A stretch of 64,000 nt of DNA from contig CAWAFI010000026.1 in the NCBI GenBank assembly GCA_963781285.1, forward strand, positions 62,001-126,000, in the 5' to 3' direction. Both the position numbers and the translations under genes were made by a program. The DNA comes from CAIWHR01 sp963781285 (GTDB lineage: Bacteria > Pseudomonadota > Gammaproteobacteria > Burkholderiales > Casimicrobiaceae). Each line of letters opens with the position of its first letter. The stretch's first letter is position 1. The notes below the pieces were generated by a model. The model was not told the origin of the DNA. It did not search any database and saw only the letters and a list, made by a program, of their open reading frames with translations. Shown one piece after another: positions 53,064 to 62,247 of the stretch.

Positions 53064-54530
53064 ATGCGTGCCGTCCGGAAGGCGCTCACGTTCGACGACG
53101 TCCTCCTCGTCCCCGCGCATTCCCTGGTGGTTCCCCGCGAGGTCAGCCTCGAAACCCGCCTCACCAAGAGCATTACGCTCAACATCCCGCTGATGTCGGC
53201 GGCGATGGACACGGTGACGGAAGCCCGCCTCGCGATAGCGATCGCGCAGGAAGGTGGCCTCGGCATCATCCACAAGAACATGCCCTCAGCCCGGCAAGCA
53301 GCTGAGGTGGCCAAGGTCAAGCGTTTCGAGAGCGGTGTGGTCAAGGACCCGCTGACAGTACCCCCGACGATGTCGGTGCGCGAGGTACTGGCGCTGAAAC
53401 GCGCAAACCGCTTCTCCGGCTTGCCGGTCGTCGAGGGCAAGCGGGTCGTCGGCATCGTCACCAATCGCGATCTGCGTTTCGAGACGAAGCTCGACCAGCC
53501 AGTTGCCAACATCATGACCAAGGGCGACAAGCTGGTGACGGTTCCCGAAGGTACTGACCTCGAGCGCGCCAAGGAACTGATGCACCGGCACCGGCTCGAG
53601 CGTGTGCTGGTGGTCAACAATGCGATGGAGTTGCGCGGCCTGATCACGGTCAAGGACATCCTCAAATCCACCGAGCACCCGCTCGCGTGCAAGGACGAAC
53701 ATGGCCGCCTGCGCGTCGGGGCGGCGGTCGGGGTTGCCACCGACAACGAGGAGCGGGTCGAGGCGCTGGTCGCGGCGGGGGTGGACGTCATCGTCGTCGA
53801 CACCGCGCACGGACATTCGCAAGGCGTGCTCGACCGCGTTCGCTGGGTCAAGCAAAGGTTTCCGCAGGTGCAGGTGGTGGGCGGTAACATCGCCACCGCG
53901 GCTGGCGCCGCGGCGCTCGCCGATCATGGCGCCGACGGCGTGAAGGTCGGCATCGGTCCGGGTTCGATCTGCACGACCCGGATCGTCGCCGGCGTGGGCG
54001 TACCGCAGATCTCGGCGATCCAGAATGCACTCGAAGGGGTGGCGAAGCTCGGCATCCCGGCGATCGCCGACGGCGGCATCCGCTATTCGGGTGATGTCGC
54101 CAAGGCGATCGCCGCCGGCGCGTCGGTGGTGATGATGGGAAGCCTCTTCGCCGGCACGGAGGAGTCGCCGGGCGAGATCGAGCTCTACCAGGGCCGCTCG
54201 TACAAGAGCTACCGGGGGATGGGCTCGCTGGGCGCGATGCAGCAGGGCAGCTCGGACCGCTATTTCCAGGAGCTCGAGGCCTTGGGCGATGCGGAAAAAT
54301 TGGTACCCGAGGGCATCGAAGGCCGCGTGCCGTTCAAGGGCCCGCTCGTCAACGTGATCCACCAGCTGATGGGCGGCCTGCGCGCGGCGATGGGTTACTG
54401 CGGCTGCGGCACCGTGGACGAATTGCGCACGCGCGCCGAGTTCGTCGAGATCACGTTGGCGGGCATTCGCGAATCGCACGTTCATGACGTGCAGATCGTG
54501 AAGGAGGCTCCCAACTACCGGGTGGAATAG
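53064..54530 (+). CDS. guaB: IMP dehydrogenase
   Basis: 488 residues. The TIM barrel starts RKALTFDDVLLVPAHSLVVP; two CBS domains are inserted at about 95-205 (MSVREVLALKRANRFSGLPV, LMHRHRLERVLVVNNAMELR). The active-site loop GIGPGSICTTRIVAGVGVPQ carries the catalytic Cys; the mobile flap contains YKSYRGMGSLGAMQQGSSDR. It oxidises IMP to XMP with NAD, the first step of GMP synthesis. AGGAGA precedes the ATG. It lies 71 bases upstream of guaA. Confidence 0.97.
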   Translation: MRAVRKALTFDDVLLVPAHSLVVPREVSLETRLTKSITLNIPLMSAAMDTVTEARLAIAIAQEGGLGIIHKNMPSARQAAEVAKVKRFESGVVKDPLTVPPTMSVREVLALKRANRFSGLPVVEGKRVVGIVTNRDLRFETKLDQPVANIMTKGDKLVTVPEGTDLERAKELMHRHRLERVLVVNNAMELRGLITVKDILKSTEHPLACKDEHGRLRVGAAVGVATDNEERVEALVAAGVDVIVVDTAHGHSQGVLDRVRWVKQRFPQVQVVGGNIATAAGAAALADHGADGVKVGIGPGSICTTRIVAGVGVPQISAIQNALEGVAKLGIPAIADGGIRYSGDVAKAIAAGASVVMMGSLFAGTEESPGEIELYQGRSYKSYRGMGSLGAMQQGSSDRYFQELEALGDAEKLVPEGIEGRVPFKGPLVNVIHQLMGGLRAAMGYCGCGTVDELRTRAEFVEITLAGIRESHVHDVQIVKEAPNYRVE

Positions 54531-54545
54531 CATCCGGCAGTCCGG

Positions 54546-54563
54546 GGCCGGCGCGAGCCGGCC
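54546..54563 (+). other. Intercistronic hairpin between guaB and guaA
   Basis: A perfect 7-bp stem GGCCGGC/GCCGGCC with a GCGA tetraloop, 15 bases after the guaB stop. There is no T-run, so it is more likely an mRNA-stabilising or processing element than a terminator. Confidence 0.5.
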
Positions 54564-54601
54564 TCTTGATTTCCAAACCTACAAAGGCGTACCCGCGACG
54601 C

Positions 54602-56194
54602 ATGCCGGCCCCGTCTCACTCGAAGATCCTGATCCTCGACTTCGGCGCGCAATACACGCAGCTGATTGCCCGCCGACTGCGCGAAACGCACGTCTACTGC
54701 GAGATCCACCCGTTCGACCTCGGCGACGATTTCATTCGCGCCTTCGCGCCGAAGGGTATCGTCCTTTCGGGCGGGCCGATGAGCGTCACCGAAGGCGGCA
54801 CGCCGCGCGCGCCGGATGCTGTCTGGACACTCGGCGTGCCGGTGCTCGGCATCTGCTACGGGATGCAGACGATGGCAGCACAGTTGGGGGGCAAGGTCGA
54901 GGCGGGCAAAGTGCGCGAGTTCGGTTACGCGGAAGTGCGCGCGCGCGGCCACTCGGCGCTGCTCAAGGGGATCCAGGACCGCGACAGCGCCGAGGGTTAT
55001 GGGCTGCTCGACGTCTGGATGAGCCATGGGGACAAGGTCACCGCGTTACCGCCCGGGTTCAAGCTGATCGGCTCGTCTTCCGCTTGCTCGATTGCCGCGA
55101 TGGCCGACGAGGTACGGCACTTCTACGCGGTCCAGTTCCACCCCGAGGTCACGCATACGAAGCAGGGCGCGGCGATTCTCGAGCGCTTTGCGCACGAGAT
55201 CTGCCGTTGTGGGCAGGACTGGAACATGACCGACTACGCCGGCGAGGCGGTGGCGAAGATCCGCAGCGAGGTCGGCGACGAGGACGTGATCCTCGGGCTC
55301 TCCGGCGGCGTCGATTCGTCGGTGGCCGCTGCCTTGCTCCACAAGGCGATTGGTGCGCAACTCACGTGCGTGTTCGTCGACCACGGCCTCCTGCGACAGA
55401 ACGAGGCCGCGCAGGTGATGGATACCTTCGCCATGCATCTCGGCGTGCGGGTGCTGCATGTGGATGCCACCGACGAAATGTACGGCGCACTTGCCGGCAT
55501 CATCGATCCCGAGCAAAAGCGGCGGATCATCGGCAAGCTGTTCGTCGACGTGTTTCAGCGCGAGGCTTTGAGGCTGCCGAACGCAAGGTGGCTGGCGCAG
55601 GGGACGATCTACCCGGACGTCATCGAGTCTGCGGGGGCAAAGACAAAAAAGGCGCACACGATCAAATCGCACCACAATGTCGGTGGCCTGCCGGAAACGC
55701 TGCATTTGAAGTTGCTGGAACCGCTGCGCGAGCTCTTCAAGGACGAGGTGCGCGAGTTGGGACTGGCACTCGGCTTGCCGCGCGAGATGGTGTTCCGGCA
55801 TCCGTTCCCAGGGCCGGGTCTCGGCGTACGGATCCTGGGGGCCGTGACGCGCGAGCATGCGGATCTCCTGCGCCGTGCCGACGCGATCTTCATCGACGAG
55901 TTGCGTCTGGCGCGCGACGCGGCGGGCAAGAGCTGGTACGACCTCACCGCACAGGCGTTCGCGGTGTTCCTGCCGGTGCGATCGGTCGGCGTGATGGGCG
56001 ACGGCCGCACGTACGAGCACGTCGTCGCGCTGCGTGCGGTGCAGACAACCGACTTCATGACCGCGCACTGGGCACCGCTGCCGTATGAGCTGCTGGCGAA
56101 GGTGTCGAGTCGGATCATCAACGAGGTGCGCGGTATCAATCGCGTGACGTTCGACATCTCGTCGAAGCCACCGGCAACAATCGAATGGGAGTAG
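54602..56194 (+). CDS. guaA: GMP synthase (glutamine-hydrolysing)
   Basis: 530 residues. The class I glutamine amidotransferase domain starts ILILDFGAQYTQLIARRLRE; its nucleophile lies in PVLGICYGMQTMA and its His-Glu pair in VQFHPEVTHT. The ATP pyrophosphatase domain has P-loop LGLSGGVDSSVAAALLHKAI; the dimerisation domain ends GINRVTFDISSKPPATIEWE. It converts XMP to GMP. The ATG at 54602 gives the family start. Confidence 0.97.
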   Translation: MPAPSHSKILILDFGAQYTQLIARRLRETHVYCEIHPFDLGDDFIRAFAPKGIVLSGGPMSVTEGGTPRAPDAVWTLGVPVLGICYGMQTMAAQLGGKVEAGKVREFGYAEVRARGHSALLKGIQDRDSAEGYGLLDVWMSHGDKVTALPPGFKLIGSSSACSIAAMADEVRHFYAVQFHPEVTHTKQGAAILERFAHEICRCGQDWNMTDYAGEAVAKIRSEVGDEDVILGLSGGVDSSVAAALLHKAIGAQLTCVFVDHGLLRQNEAAQVMDTFAMHLGVRVLHVDATDEMYGALAGIIDPEQKRRIIGKLFVDVFQREALRLPNARWLAQGTIYPDVIESAGAKTKKAHTIKSHHNVGGLPETLHLKLLEPLRELFKDEVRELGLALGLPREMVFRHPFPGPGLGVRILGAVTREHADLLRRADAIFIDELRLARDAAGKSWYDLTAQAFAVFLPVRSVGVMGDGRTYEHVVALRAVQTTDFMTAHWAPLPYELLAKVSSRIINEVRGINRVTFDISSKPPATIEWE

Positions 56195-56198
56195 CACC

Positions 56199-56660
56199 AT
56201 GGCAACGAGCCCGGACACGAATCAATTCCTTGCCGCATTTCGCCGCATCGCGGTCAAGCGCGGGCTGACGCCCGCGACGCTCTCGAGCGGGCAGCACGCC
56301 GATTTCGTCGTCGTCACTGCAGCGGCGGCGCTGGCCCTCGACGCAGGCCGTCACTATACGGAAGGGGAAGTCAACGCGCGGCTAAAGGATTGGCTGGCGG
56401 GTCCGGGGGCCATGCTCGAGACCGACCACGTCGAGTTGCGCCGCTGGCTGGTCGACTGCCGCCTGGTGGCACGCGACGGGTACGGTCGCGAGTATTGGCG
56501 TACCGCGGCGCCCGCGGCGTGGCGAGACGCCCTGGCCGCGCTCGACGGCATCGATCTCGCGGCGGAGGCCGCAGCGGCGCGAGAGGGGGACGCGCACACA
56601 CGGGCCGAACGCAAGGCACGCTGGAAAGCCCGGGCGCCGGTATCGGTCGCGCCGAAATGA
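56199..56660 (+). CDS. DUF2087 domain protein
   Basis: A 153-residue protein: ARLKDWLAGPGAMLETDHVE, LRRWLVDCRLVARDGYGREY and WR correspond to the DUF2087 helix-rich domain found in some transcriptional regulators. The N-terminal part is short and lacks a recognisable HTH. The function is unknown; nucleic-acid association is only a guess. It begins four bases after guaA and overlaps the RidA remnant (ATGA). Confidence 0.85.
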   Translation: MATSPDTNQFLAAFRRIAVKRGLTPATLSSGQHADFVVVTAAAALALDAGRHYTEGEVNARLKDWLAGPGAMLETDHVELRRWLVDCRLVARDGYGREYWRTAAPAAWRDALAALDGIDLAAEAAAAREGDAHTRAERKARWKARAPVSVAPK

Positions 56661-56836
56661 CGGTACGCACCAACATTGCCACTGGCACGCAGTGGGAAGC
56701 GATCGGCCGCGCGCACGGCGAGGTGTTCGGGACGATCCGGCCGGCGACGGCGATGGTCGAGGTGGCACGGCTGATCGATCCCCCGATGCTGGTGGAAATC
56801 GAAGCCGACGCGGTGGTGGCGGCGGAAGGGACATGA
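56657..56836 (+). pseudogene. RidA-family protein with an internal deletion
   Basis: A 59-residue frame. Residues 1-14 (MTVRTNIATGTQWE) match the N-terminus of RidA/YjgF-like proteins, and residues 15-59 (AIGRAHGEVFGTIRPATAMV, then EVARLIDPPMLVEIEADAVV) match their C-terminal third. The middle of about 70 residues, including the N-terminal beta strands and part of the active-site cleft, is absent. The join lies at a Trp-Glu pair that occurs in both halves of family members, consistent with recombination between short repeats. It is unlikely to form the normal trimer, so I treat it as a broken gene though the frame is open. Confidence 0.75.
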
Positions 56837-56949
56837 CACGGGCGCGCTACGAGCGGCGCCACGTGTTGCCGATCGCCATCGGCATCACGGCCGCGCCGAT
56901 CTACCACCATTTGCTGCATCGCTATCACCTGGCCGACGGCGATGGATGA
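56833..56949 (+). CDS. Small hypothetical protein (38 aa)
   Basis: A frame coupled to the RidA remnant by ATGA and overlapping the tadA start by eight bases. It starts MTRARYERRHVLPIAIGI, then TAAPIYHHLLHRYHLADGDG; one weakly hydrophobic stretch and five His. I recognise no family. Tight coupling on both sides supports translation, but chance is possible. Confidence 0.35.
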   Translation: MTRARYERRHVLPIAIGITAAPIYHHLLHRYHLADGDG

Positions 56950-57388
56950 CGCACAGGGCATGGCGCACGCGCTCGCGCTCGCGCGAACCGCGCAGGCGCG
57001 CGGCGAAGTCCCGGTGGGCGCGATCGTGGTCAGAGAGGGCGAGATCATCGGTCGTGGCGGCAATGCGCCGATCGAGTACCGCGACCCGACGGCGCATGCC
57101 GAAATCGCCGCGTTGCGCGACGCGGGGCGCGCGCTCGGCAACTACCGCCTGCCCGGGTGCGAGCTTTTCGTGACCCTCGAGCCGTGCGCGATGTGCGCCG
57201 GCGCGATCATGCACGCACGAATCGCGCGGCTCGTCTACGGCGCGCGCGACCCGAAGACCGGCGCTTGCGGCTCGGTGGTCGACCTATTTGCGGAGCCGCG
57301 ACTCAACCATCACGCGACGGTGGTGGGCGGCGTGCTCGCCGACGAATGCGGTAAGCTGCTGGCGGATTTCTTCTCGGCGCGGCGCTGA
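56942..57388 (+). CDS. tadA: tRNA-specific adenosine deaminase
   Basis: 148 residues, zinc-dependent: the catalytic HAE at 52-54 (DPTAHAEIAAL) and PCAMC at 81-85 (TLEPCAMCAGAIMHARI) provide ligands His52, Cys82, Cys85 and base Glu54. VYGARDPKTGACGSVVDLFA and LNHHATVVGGVLADEC are typical. It converts A34 to inosine in tRNA-Arg(ACG). Confidence 0.96.
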   Translation: MDDAQGMAHALALARTAQARGEVPVGAIVVREGEIIGRGGNAPIEYRDPTAHAEIAALRDAGRALGNYRLPGCELFVTLEPCAMCAGAIMHARIARLVYGARDPKTGACGSVVDLFAEPRLNHHATVVGGVLADECGKLLADFFSARR

Positions 57389-57399
57389 CCCTCCCCATC

Positions 57400-58302
57400 G
57401 TGGATTCCCCCAGCTACGGCATCGGTCTTTTCGGCCCGGCGGGCTTCGCGCCGGAGCCAGCCGCAGTCGACCGCGCGGTCGCACGCCTGACCGCGCATGG
57501 ACACCGGGTCGTCATCGACCCGACGGCGACCTCGCGCTGGCAGCGCTTTGCCGCGACCGACGATGAGCGGAGGACTGCCGTGCTGCGGATGGCCGGCGAT
57601 CCGCGGATCGAACTTGCGGTGACCGTGCGCGGCGGTTATGGCTGGTCGCGCCTCCTCGACCGGCTCGATTTCGGCGCGCTCGCTGCGGCAAGGAAGCGCT
57701 GGATGGGCCACAGCGATTTCACCGCCTTCCAGCTGGCGGCGCTCGCGCACGCAGGTATGACCACGTTCGCCGGGCCGATGGCTGCCTATGACTTCGGCGC
57801 CGAGACACCGTCAGCGTTCACGCTCGATCACTGCTGGGGGCTTCTCGGCCACGAGCGCTACGAAATCGACTGCGCGCTCGACGGTCCGGATTACGTCGGC
57901 GAGGGTACGCTGTGGGGCGGCAACCTCGCGCTGGTTGCGCATCTCGTCGGCACGCCGCATTTCCCGCGGGTCGATGGCGGAATACTGTTCCTCGAGGACA
58001 TCGGCGAGCACCCGTACCGGGTCGAGCGGATGCTCTACCAGCTGCACTTCGCGGGGGTGCTCTCGCGGCAGCGCGCCGTGCTGCTCGGCACGTTCAACGG
58101 CTACGACCTCACGCCCAGCGACAACGGCTACGACGCGGCGACGATGGTGGCACAGGCGCGCGCCCGTTTCGGCTGCCCTGTCTATACGGGCCTGCCGTTC
58201 GGGCACATTCCCGAGAAGCTCACGTTGCCCGTGGGCGGGCGCTGTGCGCTTGCGGTACGCGACGGCGGTGCGCGGCTCGCATTTTCCGGCTACGGGCGTT
58301 GA
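57400..58302 (+). CDS. ldcA: LD-carboxypeptidase (muropeptide, S66 family)
   Basis: A 300-residue serine peptidase. Start GIGLFGPAGFAPEPAAVDRA; VRGGYGWSRLLDRLDF; the nucleophile Ser105 in WMGHSDFTAFQLAAL; WGGNLALVAHLVGT; Glu in LFLEDIGEHPYRVERML; His in GLPFGHIPEKLTLPVGG. It removes the terminal D-Ala from tetrapeptides during murein recycling in the cytoplasm. GTG start 11 bases after tadA. Confidence 0.93.
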   Translation: MDSPSYGIGLFGPAGFAPEPAAVDRAVARLTAHGHRVVIDPTATSRWQRFAATDDERRTAVLRMAGDPRIELAVTVRGGYGWSRLLDRLDFGALAAARKRWMGHSDFTAFQLAALAHAGMTTFAGPMAAYDFGAETPSAFTLDHCWGLLGHERYEIDCALDGPDYVGEGTLWGGNLALVAHLVGTPHFPRVDGGILFLEDIGEHPYRVERMLYQLHFAGVLSRQRAVLLGTFNGYDLTPSDNGYDAATMVAQARARFGCPVYTGLPFGHIPEKLTLPVGGRCALAVRDGGARLAFSGYGR

Positions 58303-58355
58303 CGATGTCGGGCCGCTGCCAGGTCCGGCTCGCGATGGAGCGCGCATTACGCTGA

Positions 58356-59129
58356 TCACGCCGCGACGGCGAACGCGAAGCGGAATTCCACCTCGCCGAT
58401 CCTGCGACCCGCCGGGTCAAACGTCCGTTCGATGAACACGGCGTCGCCGTCATGGCCGAGTGCCAGCACTGTCGACGAGCGCGTGCCGTAACCGAATCCG
58501 TCGCCGACGATGAAGGGCGAAGACAGCAACCGCTCCCACTCGAGTGGTACGCCAGTCGTTGGCAACTCGGAATCGGGTGCTCGGACCGTGTCGCCGAGCA
58601 GCGCGAACAACGACTCAAGACAATCGCCTGATTTCGCGCACCACGCGCCGAGCGCCGCCTTCGTCCGCACGACCTTGGGCCACGGAGCATCGAGCGCGGC
58701 ATTCGACACGCCGTGGACGCCAGGCGCAAGCCAGACGGTCGCGGCCGTGCGGTTCGATCCCCAGTGCGCGCTCTCCGTGTCGCCGGCGAGCAGGTTGAAG
58801 CCGTTGTACGCGGCCGCGTCGGCGACGACGGCGGCAATGCTCGTGCCCGGCGGCCTCTCATCGGCGAGCGCGCGCGTCACCAGTGCGCCGCGGCTGGGTG
58901 CGGCCGGATTCTTGCGACCGGGCTCGCGGATGTTGGTGAGCAGCGCCCAGCGTCCGGTCCTTGTCACGCCCAGCCATGTGCCGCCGGCTTCGAGATCGCG
59001 CCCGGCGAGCCAGCCTTCGTCCCACCATGCGGCAGGCGCAGCCGGGCGAGCGTGGTATTCGTCGCGGTTCGCCGCGATGATCACGGCAAAGCGCGGGTGT
59101 GCATCCAGGGCGATGAGCGCGAGGCACAT
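58356..59129 (-). CDS. NRDE (TANGO2-like) family protein
   Basis: 257 residues starting MCLALIALDAHPRFAVIIAA with the family-naming NRDEYHARPAAPAAWWDEG, then LAGRDLEAGGTWLGVTRTGR, NIREPG and GRRIGEVEFRFA at the end. The N-terminal Cys2 is in the Ntn-hydrolase position. Relatives include TANGO2, suggested to handle heme or acyl-CoA; the bacterial role is unknown. It converges with ldcA. Confidence 0.92.
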   Translation of the reverse strand: MCLALIALDAHPRFAVIIAANRDEYHARPAAPAAWWDEGWLAGRDLEAGGTWLGVTRTGRWALLTNIREPGRKNPAAPSRGALVTRALADERPPGTSIAAVVADAAAYNGFNLLAGDTESAHWGSNRTAATVWLAPGVHGVSNAALDAPWPKVVRTKAALGAWCAKSGDCLESLFALLGDTVRAPDSELPTTGVPLEWERLLSSPFIVGDGFGYGTRSSTVLALGHDGDAVFIERTFDPAGRRIGEVEFRFAFAVAA

Positions 59130-59145
59130 TCAGCGCGGTCCGCGG

Positions 59146-60162
59146 TCACGGCTGCGGGGCGGACCGGCCGCGCGGCGCCTCGATCTCGGGGATCGTGTAC
59201 GGCAACGGCTGCGGGAGCAGCACGGTGCCGTCCGGCACGCGCAGCCGCACGTCGCCCGCCTCGGCGGCCGCGATTTGCAACACAGCAAGCAGGTCACAGC
59301 CGCCGCCGGGTGCGGCTGCCGCGTTGACGACCGTCCCGCAGGGCTGATCGCCGAACGCCATGCTATACAACCGCGTCCCAGGTTCGACATCGGTCGCCGC
59401 GGCATGGAACGCATACAGCCGCTCCTTCAGGCGGCCGAGATATTGTGCCCGCGCAATGATCTCCTGTCCCGTGTAGCAGCCCTTCTGGAAGTTGACGCCG
59501 CCCAAGGTGTCCCAATTGGCCGCCTGGGCGATGAACTGGTCCTGTGTCGCTGCTGTGATCACCGGCACGCCGGCGCGTATCGTCAGCCACTGCCACACGG
59601 CGAACGGGGCGTCCCGCGCGTGCTCGCCGAGCGTGTCTCGCGCCGCCGTCGCACCGGCCGCCGGCGCCAGCACGACAAACCGCCCAGCCGCCAAACCGAG
59701 CACGGCGATGGCGTCCGCACGGTTCACCGCGAACGCCCGCGGCGCGGCGCCGAACGCATTGTGCACGGCCGCGGCCGCCTTCGGGCCGCCGACGCCGAGC
59801 CGTACAGTCATCTGCGAAACATCGGTCAAGGTGACCTTGGAGCGGAGGACGTACATCGACAAACGCTTTCTGACCGGCTCGGCAATGTCGGCTGGCAGCA
59901 ACGCCCGGAAATCGGTGTCGCCTTCGCGCCAGAGCACGAAATTGGCGAGCATCCTGCCCTTCGGCGAATTGAAGCTCGTGTAGTGCCAAGTGTCCGGTTC
60001 CAACCCCTTGACGTCGCTCGACAGTTGGCCATGGAGGAATGCGGCCGCATCGGGGCCGGCGATCGCCAGGATAGCCAGCGGAGAGAGGTCGCAGACGACG
60101 GCAGCGTCACGTGCAGCACGCAATGACAGGGCATCGGACGGGAGTTGAGCAGACGCGGGCAT
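59146..60162 (-). CDS. ygfZ: Folate-binding protein YgfZ/GcvT-like
   Basis: 338 residues with the signature NFQKGCYTGQEIIARAQYLG around residue 220-240 (K-G-C-Y-T-G-Q-E), preceded by LHGQLSSDVKGLEPDTWHY and SPKGRMLANFVLWRE. It is folate-dependent and assists Fe-S cluster enzymes such as MiaB. It ends 16 bases before the NRDE gene, same strand. Confidence 0.94.
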   Translation of the reverse strand: MPASAQLPSDALSLRAARDAAVVCDLSPLAILAIAGPDAAAFLHGQLSSDVKGLEPDTWHYTSFNSPKGRMLANFVLWREGDTDFRALLPADIAEPVRKRLSMYVLRSKVTLTDVSQMTVRLGVGGPKAAAAVHNAFGAAPRAFAVNRADAIAVLGLAAGRFVVLAPAAGATAARDTLGEHARDAPFAVWQWLTIRAGVPVITAATQDQFIAQAANWDTLGGVNFQKGCYTGQEIIARAQYLGRLKERLYAFHAAATDVEPGTRLYSMAFGDQPCGTVVNAAAAPGGGCDLLAVLQIAAAEAGDVRLRVPDGTVLLPQPLPYTIPEIEAPRGRSAPQP

Positions 60163-60231
60163 GGCGGTCAGGAGGCAGAGGCGGGATCGCCCGGTGCGGC
60201 ATCGCGCCGGCTCGCCCTGGAAAAAAATCCG

Positions 60232-60240
60232 TGCTAAAAT
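60232..60240 (+). promoter_or_regulatory. Extended -10 promoter of rpsB
   Basis: TGCTAAAAT is an extended -10 (TGnTAtAAT-like) about 200 bases before rpsB. The long leader that would result is in keeping with S2-mediated autoregulation of rpsB-tsf. No clear -35. Confidence 0.55.
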
Positions 60241-60443
60241 TGAATGTTAGCTCGACATGGTCCCGAATTTCCCGGTTTCAAGGGGATTCCGAACTTCCGG
60301 CGGACCGGAAAGGCCGTACCGCCGAGCCGGGCAATTCGCAGACCCGCGCACCTCAGGGTGCCCGAACCAGCGCTGGCAGGCAACGGGGCGCTACGGTTCG
60401 AGCCGATATGCGGGTCGTGGTCCAACCCTGTCAGGAGTAAAGA

Positions 60444-61184
60444 ATGTCCGTCACGATGCGCCAGATGCTGGAAGCCGGGGTCCATTTCGGCCACCAGACG
60501 CGGTATTGGAATCCGAAGATGGCGGAATACATCTTCGGCCACCGCAACAAGATCCACATCGTCAACCTGGAGAAGACGCTCGCGCTCTACCAGGACGCGA
60601 TGAATTACATCCGTCAGCTCGCGTCGAACAAGGGCACGGTCCTGTTCGTCGGCACCAAACGGCAGGCGCGGGACATTGTCGCCGAAGAAGCCCGCCGCTG
60701 CAGCATGCCGTATGTCGACGCGCGATGGCTGGGCGGAATGCTGACCAACTTCAAGACGGTCAAGGCCTCGGTCAAGCGGCTCAAAGACCTCGAGGCGATG
60801 CGCGACGACGGCACCTTCGAGAAGATGAACAAGCGCGAAGCCCTCACGCTGCAGCGCGAGATGGACAAGCTGAACAAGAGTCTTGGCGGCATCAAGGAAA
60901 TGAACGGCTTGCCCGACGCGCTGTTTGTCATCGACGTCGGCTACCACAAGATCGCGGTCACCGAGGCGACCAAACTCGGCATCCCGATCGTCGCGGTCGT
61001 CGACACCAACCATTCACCCCTCGGCATCGCGCACGTGATCCCAGGCAACGACGACTCGAGCCGCGCGATCCGGCTCTATGCGCGCGGCGCGGCCGATGCG
61101 ATCCTGGAAGGGCGGAGCCTCGTGATCCAGGAGATCGTGCAGGCGGGTGACGAATTCGTCGAGGTTTCCGAAACACCGGGCTGA
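60444..61184 (+). CDS. rpsB: 30S ribosomal protein S2
   Basis: 246 residues: MSVTMRQMLEAGVHFGHQTR, YWNPKMAEYIFGHRNKIHIV, GTVLFVGTKRQARDIVAEEA, RWLGGMLTNFKTVKASVKRL and IVAVVDTNHSPLGIAHVIPG. The coiled-coil insert and length are normal. It recruits S1 to the 30S. AGGAG precedes the ATG. A terminator hairpin lies between it and tsf. Confidence 0.98.
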   Translation: MSVTMRQMLEAGVHFGHQTRYWNPKMAEYIFGHRNKIHIVNLEKTLALYQDAMNYIRQLASNKGTVLFVGTKRQARDIVAEEARRCSMPYVDARWLGGMLTNFKTVKASVKRLKDLEAMRDDGTFEKMNKREALTLQREMDKLNKSLGGIKEMNGLPDALFVIDVGYHKIAVTEATKLGIPIVAVVDTNHSPLGIAHVIPGNDDSSRAIRLYARGAADAILEGRSLVIQEIVQAGDEFVEVSETPG

Positions 61185-61193
61185 CGCTTTCGC

Positions 61194-61217
61194 AAGGGGG
61201 CTCCGGCCCCCTTTTTT
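61194..61217 (+). terminator. Terminator/attenuator between rpsB and tsf
   Basis: AAGGGGGC pairs with GCCCCCTT across TCCG, followed by a T-run, ten bases after the rpsB stop. Partial readthrough would lower tsf relative to rpsB, as in E. coli. Confidence 0.85.
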
Positions 61218-61292
61218 TGACCGGCCAGTCCGGGTGGCATTGTTCTGCGGTCCGGGTCCAACGGCGGCAACGACGCAACACGGAGCAACGAC

Positions 61293-62210
61293 ATGGCGGA
61301 AATCTCCGCAAGCATGGTGATGGAACTGCGCCAGCGCACCGGCCTCCCGATGATGGAGTGCAAGAAGGCACTGGCGGAAGCTGCGGGCGATCTCGTCAAG
61401 GCGGAAGACCTGTTGCGAATAAGAAGCGGCGCCAAGGCGTCGAAGGCCGCCGGTCGCGTGGCGGCCGAGGGCATAATCGGCGCGTATCTCGGGCCGGACG
61501 CTAGGTCAGCCGCGATGGTCGAGGTCAACTGCGAAACCGACTTCGTGTCGCGAAACGGGGACTTCATCGCGTACGCGAAGAAGCTCGCTCAGCTGGTCGT
61601 TGAGAAGGACCCTGCCGACGTTGCAGCGCTCGCCGCTGTTCCGCTCGACGACGGCACCGTGGAGTCCGTGCGCCAGGCGCTGGTGCAGAAGATCGGCGAG
61701 AACATGTCGGTCCGCCGTTTCGTGCGCTTTGCGACCAATGCGCGTCTCGTCCAATACCTCCATGGCGGTGGGCGCGTGGGCGTTACCGTGGAAATCGACG
61801 GCGAAGAGCAGGTGGGGAAGGATGTCGCGCTCCACATCGCAGCGACGACGGCCCCTGGCAATACGCGTCCGGTCTGCGTTTCGCGCGCCCAGGTGCCCGC
61901 GGACCTGATCGAGAAGGAGCGCGCCATTATCGCCGCGCAGGCTGCGGACTCGGGCAAACCCGCTGAAATCGTCGCGAAAATGATCGATGGTCGCATCAAC
62001 AAATTCCTGGCGGAAGTCACGCTGCACGGTCAGCCGTTCGTGAGGGACCTGGACCAAACCGTAGAGAAATACCTGAAGGCGAAGGGTGCTACGGTGAAGT
62101 CGTTTGCACTCTACGTCGTCGGTGAAGGCATGGAGAAGAAGAAGGACGATTTCGCGGCTGAAGTCGCCGCGATGGCGAAGGGTCCCGACGGAGCGTCGAC
62201 CCGGCATTGA
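61293..62210 (+). CDS. tsf: Elongation factor Ts
   Basis: 305 residues: N-terminal UBA-like domain with ELRQRTGLPMMECKKALAEA, the core VNCETDFVSRNGDFIAYAKK, C-terminal TLHGQPFVRDLDQTVEKYLK and SFALYVVGEGMEKKKDDFAA. It is the nucleotide exchange factor for EF-Tu. Normal length for proteobacteria. Confidence 0.97.
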   Translation: MAEISASMVMELRQRTGLPMMECKKALAEAAGDLVKAEDLLRIRSGAKASKAAGRVAAEGIIGAYLGPDARSAAMVEVNCETDFVSRNGDFIAYAKKLAQLVVEKDPADVAALAAVPLDDGTVESVRQALVQKIGENMSVRRFVRFATNARLVQYLHGGGRVGVTVEIDGEEQVGKDVALHIAATTAPGNTRPVCVSRAQVPADLIEKERAIIAAQAADSGKPAEIVAKMIDGRINKFLAEVTLHGQPFVRDLDQTVEKYLKAKGATVKSFALYVVGEGMEKKKDDFAAEVAAMAKGPDGASTRH

Positions 62211-62247
62211 GTCGAAATCCAACCCGCATCTTCCGGAGGCCTCGCCC

